Shown: in pieces, positions 56,709 through 64,000 of the stretch
How positions within the stretch are numbered: the first letter of the stretch is position 1
Layout: each line of letters opens with the position of its first letter
Source: Crocinitomicaceae bacterium
Lineage (GTDB): Bacteria; Bacteroidota; Bacteroidia; Flavobacteriales_D; Crocinitomicaceae
Assembly (NCBI GenBank): GCA_030830205.1
Contig: JAURNL010000081.1
Coordinates: 1-64,000 of the forward strand
Length of the DNA: 64,000 bases
Reading direction: 5' to 3'
Notes under the pieces: model-generated
Told to the model about the DNA's origin: nothing
What the model saw: only the letters and a program-made list of their open reading frames with translations
Database searches by the model: none
Position numbers and translations under genes: made by a program

Positions 56709-57557
56709 ATGATTGAAAAAGACCAAATAAAAGAACTATTTGCCAATGGCCTCCAGGACCATCAAGTCCAGGTAGACCCAGCATTGTGGTCTTCTGTTTC
56801 GTCATCTATAGGTGCTGGCGCAGCCAAAACAGGGCTTGGGCTTTTAGCAAAAACGCTTATTGGCGTTGCGGCAAGTGGCTTAGTGGCAGTGGCAGTTTAT
56901 CTATCGTTACCAACACAAAACCCTGAACCTAAAAAGAAAGAGTTAAAAACGCTCCAAGAAGCTGGCAAACCAAAAGAAAGCAAAGAAGTCATCGCTACAC
57001 AAATAATTAAGCCGACTATTCAAACATACTATAACAATCCACCAGAACTAGGATCCTTTGACATCAATGACGACGACCTTTTTATTCAAGATTTTGAAGC
57101 GCAAAATGTTCCAGAAACGACCACTGAAGAGCCGTCTATTGGTACTGAAATCATTCGGTCTTCTGCAGAATTACTTGTTCCTGTTCAACCAGTTCAACCA
57201 GCATTAGTTAATCCAAACTCTATTTCTCAAGCACAAATACCTAATGAGCAAGCAGCAGTAGCCCATTCAAAAAAAGTCATCCAAATTTCATTGCCAAACA
57301 TCTTCACGCCAAATGGAGATGGTCAAAACGAAACCTTGCAAATAGACTGGGGGGGATCTACTGTAGAAGATTTCAGCATTGTAGTGCTAGATGCCAAGAA
57401 TGCGGTCGTATTTAAAAGTAGCAATCCTGACTTTAACTGGAATGGTGCAGATTTAGGTGAAGAAAAGTTGCCAAAAGGTCATTACGTCTACTTTATTTCC
57501 GCGGTGATCAATGGTCAAAAATGGCAGCAATCACGCAGTTTACAGATTCAGTACTAA
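56709..57557 (+). CDS. Membrane-anchored putative anti-sigma protein with gliding-type (T9SS type B-like) C-terminal domain
   Basis: 282 residues, no cleavable signal. A ~40-residue cytoplasmic N-terminus with a VDPALWSSV pattern recalls the short cytoplasmic domain of Bacteroidota anti-sigma-like proteins. One membrane helix (about 42-66) follows, then a Lys/Pro/Glu-rich periplasmic linker (about 70-190) with a VQPVQPAL repeat, then a C-terminal beta domain (about 196-282) opening ISLPNIFTPNGDGQNE, the signature of gliding-motility-associated/type B CTDs. Topology puts the CTD in the periplasm, tethered to the inner membrane, where it could not be secreted. It abuts the sigma gene. The anti-sigma role is inference. 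Confidence 0.75.
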   Translation: MIEKDQIKELFANGLQDHQVQVDPALWSSVSSSIGAGAAKTGLGLLAKTLIGVAASGLVAVAVYLSLPTQNPEPKKKELKTLQEAGKPKESKEVIATQIIKPTIQTYYNNPPELGSFDINDDDLFIQDFEAQNVPETTTEEPSIGTEIIRSSAELLVPVQPVQPALVNPNSISQAQIPNEQAAVAHSKKVIQISLPNIFTPNGDGQNETLQIDWGGSTVEDFSIVVLDAKNAVVFKSSNPDFNWNGADLGEEKLPKGHYVYFISAVINGQKWQQSRSLQIQY

Positions 57558-57578
57558 AATTAATGCGTAATTTGGCAG

Positions 57579-58484
57579 ATGCCGCTTATCTTCTGCATCG
57601 TCAATGGAAGCAAAAAGATTTCTGCTTCAAATCAAAAGCTCATTGCAGCGCTTGAACTAACGTTTGGCGCACAATTCCAAATTTATCATACCAATGTTCC
57701 AGATGAAGCAATGAAATATATTCATGCGCTTGATAACAATTGCACTCACTTAATTGGGGTTGGGGGCGACGGTACTTTCAATGTGCTTGTCAATGCTGTT
57801 TGTACGCACCCCCTTGAAAATTTTGAGCCTATACTTGGCATCATTCCAAATGGAACAGGAAATGATTTTTACCGCTCTGCCGGATATAAAAAAGAATTTT
57901 CTTTCTTGAAAAGCATAGCAAGTGAATCATTTCAGCGTTTCGATATCGGTATGATTAAAACACCATTAGAAACAAGATATTTCGCCAATATAGCCGACAT
58001 TGGTTTTGGAGGTGCTGTAGTTTTAGAACTGCAAACCTTTAGAAAGAAATTTGGAGCGAATTTTTCATACGGATTAGCAATTATCAAAACCTTTCTTCAA
58101 TACAAAAGGCCACAGGTGAGTATTTTCTCATCGGATTTCACCTATAATGGCGAGCTCTTACTCGCTGCTTTTTGTAATGGCAGTATTTTCGGAGACGGAC
58201 TATACATTCATCCCGGAGCTCAGATCAATGATGGTCAATTAAAGCTCACACTTTTGGGGAAAGTATCTTTATTGGATTATCTAAGAAATGTAATAAAAGT
58301 TAAGCGAGGTAAAAAAATTAATCACCCAGAGGCACAATATTTACAAATTGGATTTCCCATTTCCATCAATTGTCCAACTGCGTTTTTACACGCCGAAACT
58401 GATGGTGAATACCTTGGGGGCTCTCAATTTGAAATTGATTTATATCCAGGAAAGCTTAAATTACTGGATCCGGAGACACCATAG
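57579..58484 (+). CDS. Diacylglycerol kinase-family lipid kinase
   Basis: 301 residues. The catalytic nucleotide-binding motif GGDGT is at 62-66 (VGGDGTFNVLVNAV), followed by IIPNGTGNDFYRSAGY, both DAGK_cat hallmarks, and a C-terminal beta domain (FLHAETDGEYLG). Members include YegS-like lipid kinases and DgkB. The substrate is probably diacylglycerol or a sphingoid base; which one is not determinable here. It starts 21 bases after the CTD protein gene on the same strand and may belong to that transcript. Confidence 0.9.
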   Translation: MPLIFCIVNGSKKISASNQKLIAALELTFGAQFQIYHTNVPDEAMKYIHALDNNCTHLIGVGGDGTFNVLVNAVCTHPLENFEPILGIIPNGTGNDFYRSAGYKKEFSFLKSIASESFQRFDIGMIKTPLETRYFANIADIGFGGAVVLELQTFRKKFGANFSYGLAIIKTFLQYKRPQVSIFSSDFTYNGELLLAAFCNGSIFGDGLYIHPGAQINDGQLKLTLLGKVSLLDYLRNVIKVKRGKKINHPEAQYLQIGFPISINCPTAFLHAETDGEYLGGSQFEIDLYPGKLKLLDPETP

Positions 58485-58490
58485 ATTGTT

Positions 58491-58498
58491 TATCTTTG
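58491..58498 (+). promoter_or_regulatory. -7 element (TATCTTTG) of ispD
   Basis: Exact TAnnTTTG match, seven bases before the ispD ATG, in the 21-base gap after the lipid kinase gene. Predicts a nearly leaderless ispD mRNA. Confidence 0.6.
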
Positions 58499-58505
58499 AA
58501 CAGCG

Positions 58506-59162
58506 ATGAAAAAGAGCATAATAATTACAGCAGGCGGCATCGGAAAACGCATGGAAAGCGAAGTCCCCAAACAGTTTTTACTGCTTGGCTCAAAACCTGT
58601 ATTGATTCATACACTAGAACAATTTTTTGACTACGATCCGACTGCTCAACTAATTATTACGCTTCCAAAAGACTGGATAAATTACTGGAAAGAACTTTTA
58701 ACGAAATACGACACCCAAATTCCGCACACGTTAGTGGACGGCGGCAACGAAAGGTTTCACTCCATTCAAAACGCACTTACTATTTGTACCGGAGATCAAA
58801 TCGCCATTCATGATGGTGTAAGACCACTTGTTTCTATGGCTACAATTGACAACTGCTTTTCTGGGTTGGCTATAGCTAAGGCTGTTGTCCCCGTGCGTCC
58901 CCTAAAAGATTCTATTAGAATGGGCAGCCTAGAGGGCTCAGCATCCGTTGATAGATCCCAATTTTTTTTGGTGCACACACCACAATGTTTTGATGCTGAA
59001 ACGCTTAAAGAAGCGTATTTACAAGGCTTTCAGCCATTCTTTACTGACGATGCTAGTGTTGTAGAAGCCATTGGGGTGAGTCCTCTATTAGTTTTGAGTA
59101 ACGAGGAAAATATAAAAATCACCAGCCCGACAGATCTAAAAATTCTCAACGCGCTCCTTTGA
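58506..59162 (+). CDS. ispD: 2-C-methyl-D-erythritol 4-phosphate cytidylyltransferase
   Basis: 218 residues. Nucleotide-binding ITAGGIGKRMESEVPKQF (about 7-24), IAIHDGVRPLV and VHTPQCFDAETLKEAY are family blocks; DDASVVEAIG near the C-terminus holds the metal/CTP Asp. Makes CDP-methylerythritol in the MEP pathway, the same pathway as the long-form IspG in this window. The stop overlaps the upstream TTG extension of the next gene but not its ATG. Confidence 0.95.
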   Translation: MKKSIIITAGGIGKRMESEVPKQFLLLGSKPVLIHTLEQFFDYDPTAQLIITLPKDWINYWKELLTKYDTQIPHTLVDGGNERFHSIQNALTICTGDQIAIHDGVRPLVSMATIDNCFSGLAIAKAVVPVRPLKDSIRMGSLEGSASVDRSQFFLVHTPQCFDAETLKEAYLQGFQPFFTDDASVVEAIGVSPLLVLSNEENIKITSPTDLKILNALL

Positions 59163-59164
59163 TT

Positions 59165-60067
59165 ATGAATATTATTCCACCCCCTTCTCTTCAATCCAAC
59201 GACCTTGTCTATCTGTGTGCGCCTGCTAAAGCTATCGAAGAAAAATTCGTCGTTGCAGCCGAAAATTGGTTGCATAGCATTGGGCTCCGCTCTACTAGAA
59301 GTAAAAACTTAACTAACCGACATCATTATTTTTCAGGGACCGAGTTGGAGCGCATGGTAGATTTGCAAGAAGGAATCAATCATCCTGAAGCGAGCGCAAT
59401 TTGGTGTGTAAGGGGTGGTTATGGGACAATCCAAATTTTAGATGGCCTTCAATGGGCGCAATTCATTCGAGAACCTAAATGGATTATTGGTTTTTCTGAT
59501 ATTTGTGTACTTCACCACAAAATTCAGCACCTTGGTTTTCAGAGCATTCATGGAACTATGGCGCTTAACATAGAGAAAAACAGTGCTGAAGCTAAATCAA
59601 AACTAGCTGAATTATTATTTGGAGTTAAAAAAAGGTTTGAGCTTCCTACTCATCTTGATAACAAGCATGGGGAAGCATCTGGTATTTTAATCGGGGGGAA
59701 CCTCAGTATTCTCTATAGCATGCTATCTAGCCCAGAAGTATATGATTTTAGAGACGCCATATTATTTATTGAAGATCTAGCCGAACACCTCTACCATATT
59801 GATCGCATGTTACACGCGCTGCGCAGAAAAGGTGCTTTAGAACAAATCAAAGGACTAATAATTGGAGGAATGACGGATTTAGAGGATACCGACGTTCCTT
59901 TTGGTAAATCCATTGAAGCACTTATTTTGTCTCATTTTATCTATCGAAAAATACCGATCAGCTTTGGTTTTCCTGCGGGTCATATCGAAGACAATCAAGC
60001 GCTTATATTAGGGGCGCGTGTTTGTTTAGAGGTGAATGCCGAAAAGACCTATTTGACCTATCTATAA
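59165..60067 (+). CDS. LD-carboxypeptidase (S66 family, murein tetrapeptidase)
   Basis: 300 residues from the ATG at 59165. The nucleophile is Ser111 in WIIGFSDICVLH, the acidic residue lies in LFIEDLAEHLYHIDRM and the His in GFPAGHIEDNQ, the Ser-Glu-His set of the S66 family. CVRGGYGTIQILDGL precedes them. Removes the terminal D-Ala from murein tetrapeptides for cell-wall recycling (LdcA-like) or acts on microcin C7-like substrates (MccF); recycling is more likely given the context. It starts 2 bases after the ispD stop. Confidence 0.9.
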   Translation: MNIIPPPSLQSNDLVYLCAPAKAIEEKFVVAAENWLHSIGLRSTRSKNLTNRHHYFSGTELERMVDLQEGINHPEASAIWCVRGGYGTIQILDGLQWAQFIREPKWIIGFSDICVLHHKIQHLGFQSIHGTMALNIEKNSAEAKSKLAELLFGVKKRFELPTHLDNKHGEASGILIGGNLSILYSMLSSPEVYDFRDAILFIEDLAEHLYHIDRMLHALRRKGALEQIKGLIIGGMTDLEDTDVPFGKSIEALILSHFIYRKIPISFGFPAGHIEDNQALILGARVCLEVNAEKTYLTYL

Positions 60068-60134
60068 TCGTTCTAAATAGCTGTATTAAGTAGATTATAT
60101 TAGCAACATTTGTTACAATTAAGTGTTCTTCAGT

Positions 60135-60142
60135 TAAATTTG
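60135..60142 (+). promoter_or_regulatory. -7 element (TAAATTTG) of the sdhCAB operon
   Basis: Exact TAnnTTTG match 24 bases before the sdhC ATG. A TTTG at 60109-60112 could be a -33 element, though the 22-base spacing is slightly long. Confidence 0.55.
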
Positions 60143-60166
60143 CACCACTACAAATGAAAGATTCTT

Positions 60167-61021
60167 ATGAGTAACTCTGTATTATTTAAATCTTCTATCG
60201 GTAAGAAGGTCTTTATGGCCCTCACCGGTCTTTTCTTGTGTACGTTTTTGGTCGGCCACTTGCTTGGCAACCTTCAACTGATCCTCAAAACAGGCGAAGA
60301 AGGGCGTCGTGCTTTCAACGAATACGCCTATTTTATGGGCCACAATCCTTTTATCAAAATTCTCTCTTACGTTACTTACGCAGCCGTGCTCATTCACGTT
60401 ATTGACGGTTTTGCTTTAACAATTCAAAACCGCAAGGCACGCCCGGTGCGTTATGCATATAATAAGCCAGGAGCGAACTCCAGTTCTGCAAGCCGTAGTA
60501 TGGCTATTTTAGGTACGCTTATTTTAGTATTTCTTGCAACCCATATGGCCAACTTCTGGTGGAAAATGAAAGTGAAGGAAGAAGTTCCTCTACATACCTA
60601 CAAACTAGAGATGGATAATCCAATGATGGGTGCAGCAAATGCAGAGCTCTATTACACTCATGTGCCAGGAATTCAACCCATTCCAAAAGATGAAAAAAAC
60701 ATCATAGAAAAAGGTACTGACCTCTATATCAAAGGAACAAATGTAAAGGTCGCTGAGGGCTATCGAGATCTTCACGGTCTTGTCATTGACTTCTTTAGCA
60801 AAAGCAAAAATGAAGGTGCCTTATTTGCTGTGCTCTTCTATTTGATTTCAATGATTGTACTTGCCTACCATCTATTACATGGTTTCCAAAGCGCTTTTCA
60901 GTCACTTGGTATCAATCATCCAAAATACACCCCCCTGATCAAAATCATTGGAACAGGCTTTGCTGTAATTGTTCCGTTTTTGTTTGCGATCATTCCCGTT
61001 ATTATTTACATGAATCACTAG
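60167..61021 (+). CDS. sdhC: Succinate dehydrogenase/fumarate reductase cytochrome b subunit, elongated
   Basis: 284 residues with about five membrane helices and His residues at heme-ligand positions (GHLLGN, MGHNPF, LIHVIDG, ATHMANF, AYHLLHG), matching the di-heme b558-type single-subunit anchor of Bacteroidota. Family members are usually about 220-230 residues. Here a soluble insert (about 138-205, [17 protein letters not shown] through [10 protein letters not shown]) lengthens one loop. Anchors SdhAB to the membrane and passes electrons to menaquinone. 10 bases before sdhA. Confidence 0.9.
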   Translation: MSNSVLFKSSIGKKVFMALTGLFLCTFLVGHLLGNLQLILKTGEEGRRAFNEYAYFMGHNPFIKILSYVTYAAVLIHVIDGFALTIQNRKARPVRYAYNKPGANSSSASRSMAILGTLILVFLATHMANFWWKMKVKEEVPLHTYKLEMDNPMMGAANAELYYTHVPGIQPIPKDEKNIIEKGTDLYIKGTNVKVAEGYRDLHGLVIDFFSKSKNEGALFAVLFYLISMIVLAYHLLHGFQSAFQSLGINHPKYTPLIKIIGTGFAVIVPFLFAIIPVIIYMNH

Positions 61022-61031
61022 GAATCAGGCT

Positions 61032-63044
61032 ATGTCAACACTAAATTCGCGCATTCCAGAGGGTCCAATTTCAGAAAAATGGACCAACCACAAAAACCAC
61101 ATGAAGTTGGTTGCACCTAACAATCGTCCCAAAATCGATGTAATCGTTGTTGGAACAGGTTTAGCGGGGGCTTCTGCTGCTGCCTCGCTCGGCGAAATGG
61201 GTTATAACGTTAAGGCGTTTTGCTTTCAAGATTCTCCAAGAAGGGCGCACTCCATTGCGGCACAAGGTGGTATCAACGCAGCTAAAAATTACCAAAACGA
61301 TGGTGATTCTATCTACCGGCTTTTTTACGACACCATCAAAGGTGGAGACTATCGTGCACGAGAAGCTAACGTATATCGTTTAGCCGAGGTATCTGGTAAT
61401 ATCATTGATCAATGCGTTGCGCAAGGAGTACCATTTGCTCGAGAATACGGTGGTCTGCTAGACAACCGCTCTTTTGGTGGAACTCAAGTACAACGAACTT
61501 TTTATGCTGCTGGGCAAACTGGCCAACAACTTCTTTTAGGTGCCTATTCAGCACTTTCACGCCAAATTGGCTTGGGTCGAGTTAAAATGTACCATCGCCA
61601 TGAAATGATGGATCTCGTTAAAATTGACGGAAAAGCACGAGGAATTATTGCTAGAAACCTTATCACGGGTGAACTTGAACGCCATTCAGCGCATGCTGTT
61701 GTGATTGCTTCAGGTGGTTATGGGAACGTTTATTTCCTCTCCACAAACGCAATGGGTAGTAACGTATCTGCAGCTTGGAAGGTTCACAAGAAAGGGGCTC
61801 ATTTTGCAAACCCTTGCTTTGTTCAAATTCATCCAACCTGTATTCCTGTACACGGCACCAACCAGTCTAAGCTTACGCTGATGTCCGAATCCTTGCGGAA
61901 TTCTGGACGTATTTGGGTGCCAAAGAAAAAAGAAGATGCAGAAGCCATTCGAGAAGGTCGTTTGAAACCGACACAAATTGCAGAAGAAGACCGCGACTAC
62001 TTCCTAGAAAGACGATATCCCGCTTTCGGTAACTTAGTGCCTCGCGATGTGGCTTCGAGAGCGGCAAAGGAGCGATGTGATGCTGGTTATGGAATAGAAG
62101 CTAACGATACCAACGAGGGTGTCTACTTAGATTTTGCTACTGAAATTCGTAACAAAGGGCGTCAATCTGCATTTGCTCAAGGCGATCACAATCCTTCGGA
62201 AGAAAAAATTATTGAGCTTGGTAAGAAATGGATCGAAGAGAAATATGGAAACCTCTTCCAGATGTATCAAAAAATTACTGACGACAACCCTTACGAAACA
62301 CCAATGAAAATTTACCCAGCTGTACACTACACCATGGGTGGTGTTTGGGTAGATTACAACCTACAAAGTAGCATCGAAGGATGTTTTGTTACCGGAGAAG
62401 CCAATTTCTCAGATCACGGTGCGAATCGACTTGGTGCGTCTGCCCTCATGCAAGGACTTGCTGATGGCTACTTCGTATTGCCATATACCATTTCTGACTA
62501 CCTCGCAAACGATATTCGTACTGGTAAAATAACTACAGATTCACCTGAATTCGAAGCAGCAGAAGCAGAGGTTAAATTACAAATTGAGCGCTTCCTCCAA
62601 AACAAAGGAACAAAATCTGTGGACCACTTCCATAAGCGCCTTGGCCTCATCATGTGGAATAAAGTTGGAATGGCAAGAAACGAAGCAGGTTTAAAACATG
62701 CAATTGAAGAAATAGCTGCCCTCCGTGAAGAATTCTATAAAGAAGTGTTTGTGCCGGGAGACGCGAATGAAATGAATCCTGAGCTAGAAAAAGCAATGCG
62801 CGTAGCTGATTTTATTGAACTTGGACAGTTGATGGCGGTAGATGCCTTACACCGTCAAGAATCATGTGGTGGCCATTTCCGTGAAGAATTCCAAGACAGT
62901 GAAGGAGAAACCCTTCGCGACGACGAAAACTTCAAATATGTTGCCGCTTGGGAATATCAAGACGGTGACGCCACCAAAGCAGCGCTTCATAAAGAAGCAC
63001 TCAATTATGAATATATTAAAATTGCAGCACGCAACTATAAATAA
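61032..63044 (+). CDS. sdhA: Succinate dehydrogenase/fumarate reductase flavoprotein subunit
   Basis: 670 residues. The FAD motif is [16 protein letters not shown] (about 36-51), with [20 protein letters not shown] around the covalent-flavin region, [11 protein letters not shown], and the [11 protein letters not shown] and [25 protein letters not shown] segments. Oxidises succinate to fumarate in the TCA cycle. Its length and the single-cytochrome partner fit the Bacteroidota complex II type. Flanked tightly by sdhC and sdhB. Confidence 0.97.
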   Translation: MSTLNSRIPEGPISEKWTNHKNHMKLVAPNNRPKIDVIVVGTGLAGASAAASLGEMGYNVKAFCFQDSPRRAHSIAAQGGINAAKNYQNDGDSIYRLFYDTIKGGDYRAREANVYRLAEVSGNIIDQCVAQGVPFAREYGGLLDNRSFGGTQVQRTFYAAGQTGQQLLLGAYSALSRQIGLGRVKMYHRHEMMDLVKIDGKARGIIARNLITGELERHSAHAVVIASGGYGNVYFLSTNAMGSNVSAAWKVHKKGAHFANPCFVQIHPTCIPVHGTNQSKLTLMSESLRNSGRIWVPKKKEDAEAIREGRLKPTQIAEEDRDYFLERRYPAFGNLVPRDVASRAAKERCDAGYGIEANDTNEGVYLDFATEIRNKGRQSAFAQGDHNPSEEKIIELGKKWIEEKYGNLFQMYQKITDDNPYETPMKIYPAVHYTMGGVWVDYNLQSSIEGCFVTGEANFSDHGANRLGASALMQGLADGYFVLPYTISDYLANDIRTGKITTDSPEFEAAEAEVKLQIERFLQNKGTKSVDHFHKRLGLIMWNKVGMARNEAGLKHAIEEIAALREEFYKEVFVPGDANEMNPELEKAMRVADFIELGQLMAVDALHRQESCGGHFREEFQDSEGETLRDDENFKYVAAWEYQDGDATKAALHKEALNYEYIKIAARNYK

Positions 63045-63050
63045 GTAGAT

Positions 63051-63818
63051 ATGGCTTCAAAATTTATCAATATTACACTCAAAATCTGGAGACAGAAAAA
63101 TACAACTGCAAAAGGAGGTATTGAAACATATAGCCTTGCTAACGTCTCAACAGATAGTTCTTTTTTAGAAATGCTCGACCAACTCAATGAGCAACTCATT
63201 AATGAACAAAAAGAACCTGTTGCCTTTGACCACGATTGTCGAGAAGGAATTTGTGGTATGTGTTCACTATACATCAACGGACGCGCTCATGGCCCAGAAA
63301 CAGGCACCACAACTTGTCAATTACACATGCGTAGTTTTGCTGATGGTGATACCATTTATGTTGAGCCATGGAGATCTCGTGCATTTCCAATTGTCAAAGA
63401 CCTTGTTGTTGACCGTTCAGCATTTGATCGTATTCAACAAGCCGGAGGATTCGTTTCTGTTAATACCTCGGGACGCACCATGGATGCCAATGCAATCCCT
63501 ATTCCAAAAGCAGATGCAGATAAAGCTTTTGAGGCTGCTGCATGTATTGGTTGTGGCGCATGCGTTGCTACTTGTAAGAATGGTTCAGCAATGCTTTTTG
63601 TAGGCGCAAAGGTATCTCAATACGCGCTTTTACCGCAAGGGAAGGTTGAAGCTAAAGATCGAGTGCTCAACATGGTTCGTCAAATGGATGAAGAAGGTTT
63701 CGGTAACTGCACCAACACCGGAGCTTGTGAAGTCGAATGTCCAAAAGGAATCTCGTTAGAAAATATCGCACGAATGAATCGTGAATTTCTCACGGCATCA
63801 CTTACTACCGATAAATAA
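63051..63818 (+). CDS. sdhB: Succinate dehydrogenase/fumarate reductase iron-sulfur subunit
   Basis: 255 residues with three clusters readable: [2Fe-2S] Cys63, Cys68, Cys71, Cys89; [4Fe-4S] Cys165, Cys168, Cys171, Cys230; [3Fe-4S] Cys175, Cys220, Cys226. Carries electrons from the SdhA flavin to the heme-bearing SdhC. Six bases after sdhA and followed by a strong terminator, closing the operon. Confidence 0.97.
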   Translation: MASKFINITLKIWRQKNTTAKGGIETYSLANVSTDSSFLEMLDQLNEQLINEQKEPVAFDHDCREGICGMCSLYINGRAHGPETGTTTCQLHMRSFADGDTIYVEPWRSRAFPIVKDLVVDRSAFDRIQQAGGFVSVNTSGRTMDANAIPIPKADADKAFEAAACIGCGACVATCKNGSAMLFVGAKVSQYALLPQGKVEAKDRVLNMVRQMDEEGFGNCTNTGACEVECPKGISLENIARMNREFLTASLTTDK

Positions 63819-63840
63819 ACAATTTATTGCTACACAAAAA

Positions 63841-63867
63841 GGGCGGTCAATGACCGCCCTTTTTTTA
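63841..63867 (+). terminator. Intrinsic terminator after sdhB
   Basis: Stem GGGCGGTC/GACCGCCC (63841-63848 with 63852-63859), 3-base loop, then eight T. An A run precedes it, so it could also work for the minus-strand gene ending at 63886. Confidence 0.9.
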
Positions 63868-63885
63868 TGATTTAACAACCGAATA

Positions 63886-64000
63886 TTACTTCAGCTGCTG
63901 TCCTTCTTTCTTATACCAGCCTTCGTTATCTTTAATTTCTACTGGAACATTAGATTTAGCACTCAATCGATTTTGGGTGCGCATCCAAAAATAAAAACCA
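63886..64000 (-). CDS. C-terminal end of an unidentified gene, cut by window edge
   Basis: A minus-strand frame runs from the right edge to a TAA at 63886-63888, giving the last 37 residues: an aromatic WFYFWM stretch like the end of a membrane helix, then a charged tail (RTQNRLSAKS ... GWYKKEGQQLK). It is convergent with sdhB, and the shared terminator between them supports a real gene end. Too short to name. Confidence 0.5.
   Translation of the reverse strand, partial: GFYFWMRTQNRLSAKSNVPVEIKDNEGWYKKEGQQLK

Noticed and set aside
63554-63569. Sigma-54-like sequence (TGGC and TTGC with matching spacing)
   Set aside because: It lies inside sdhB over the codons of the cysteine cluster, far from any downstream gene start on that strand; coding constraint explains it.
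1-64000. CRISPR array, prophage, insertion sequence, rRNA or tRNA genes
   Set aside because: No regularly spaced repeats, transposase or integrase frames, or tRNA cloverleaf candidates were found in the short intergenic gaps.

Overview
The window is a chromosomal segment of a Bacteroidota bacterium, most likely order Flavobacteriales (a Crocinitomicaceae/Cryomorphaceae-like lineage; this rank is inferred). The evidence is: four proteins carry type IX secretion (T9SS) or gliding-type C-terminal domains; several families are largely confined to the phylum (DUF4270, DUF4271, DUF6029, Omp28); LysS and IspG are the long Bacteroidota forms; and many genes are preceded by a TAnnTTTG -7 element with almost no Shine-Dalgarno sequence. 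Gene density is very high, nearly all genes look intact, and I saw no rRNA, tRNA, CRISPR array, phage or insertion sequence.

Layout. 1-3333 (minus): a GT5-like glycogen synthase N-domain, a DUF4270 lipoprotein and glmS (cut by the left edge). 3428-5181 (plus): panC, panD and a heptose-1-phosphate adenylyltransferase. 5178-10066: an AsmA-like protein, lysS and a SpoU methyltransferase. 10157-14095 (plus): mutS, an overlapping binding-protein-like lipoprotein, and a bacilliredoxin. 14092-17553 (minus): hemW and a T9SS serine protease. 17659-21857 (plus): udk coupled to a giant NtrY-like histidine kinase. 21837-27741: a GT39-like membrane protein, a TonB-C lipoprotein, ispG and an RluA-type synthase. 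27804-30833 (minus): a T9SS thioredoxin-fold protein, hemD and a DUF4271 protein. 30922-32118 (plus): a glutaryl-CoA dehydrogenase-like gene.

32122-39729 (minus) is a tightly packed seven-gene run: TlpA-like, DUF6029, Omp28, rpoN, PAP2-like membrane protein, coiled-coil lipoprotein and TPR protein. 39861-42760 (plus) holds a T9SS protein and rnr. 42763-48337 (minus) runs comF, a FAD oxidoreductase, lepA, a small cytochrome-b-like protein, a cytochrome c lipoprotein and hflX. 48676-54848 (plus) has nrdB, nrdA, purH and mreB. 54853-56076 (minus) is another TlpA-like protein. 56181-60067 (plus) has an ECF sigma factor, a membrane-anchored partner with a gliding-type C-terminal domain, a diacylglycerol kinase-like gene, ispD and an LD-carboxypeptidase. 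60167-63818 (plus) is the sdhCAB operon. A cut minus-strand gene occupies the right edge.

Most genes are housekeeping: CoA precursors, isoprenoids by the MEP route, heme, deoxynucleotides, purines, translation, repair and respiration. The two places most likely to hold undescribed biology are the sigma factor/membrane CTD pair at 56181-57557 and the envelope operon containing rpoN at 32122-39729.
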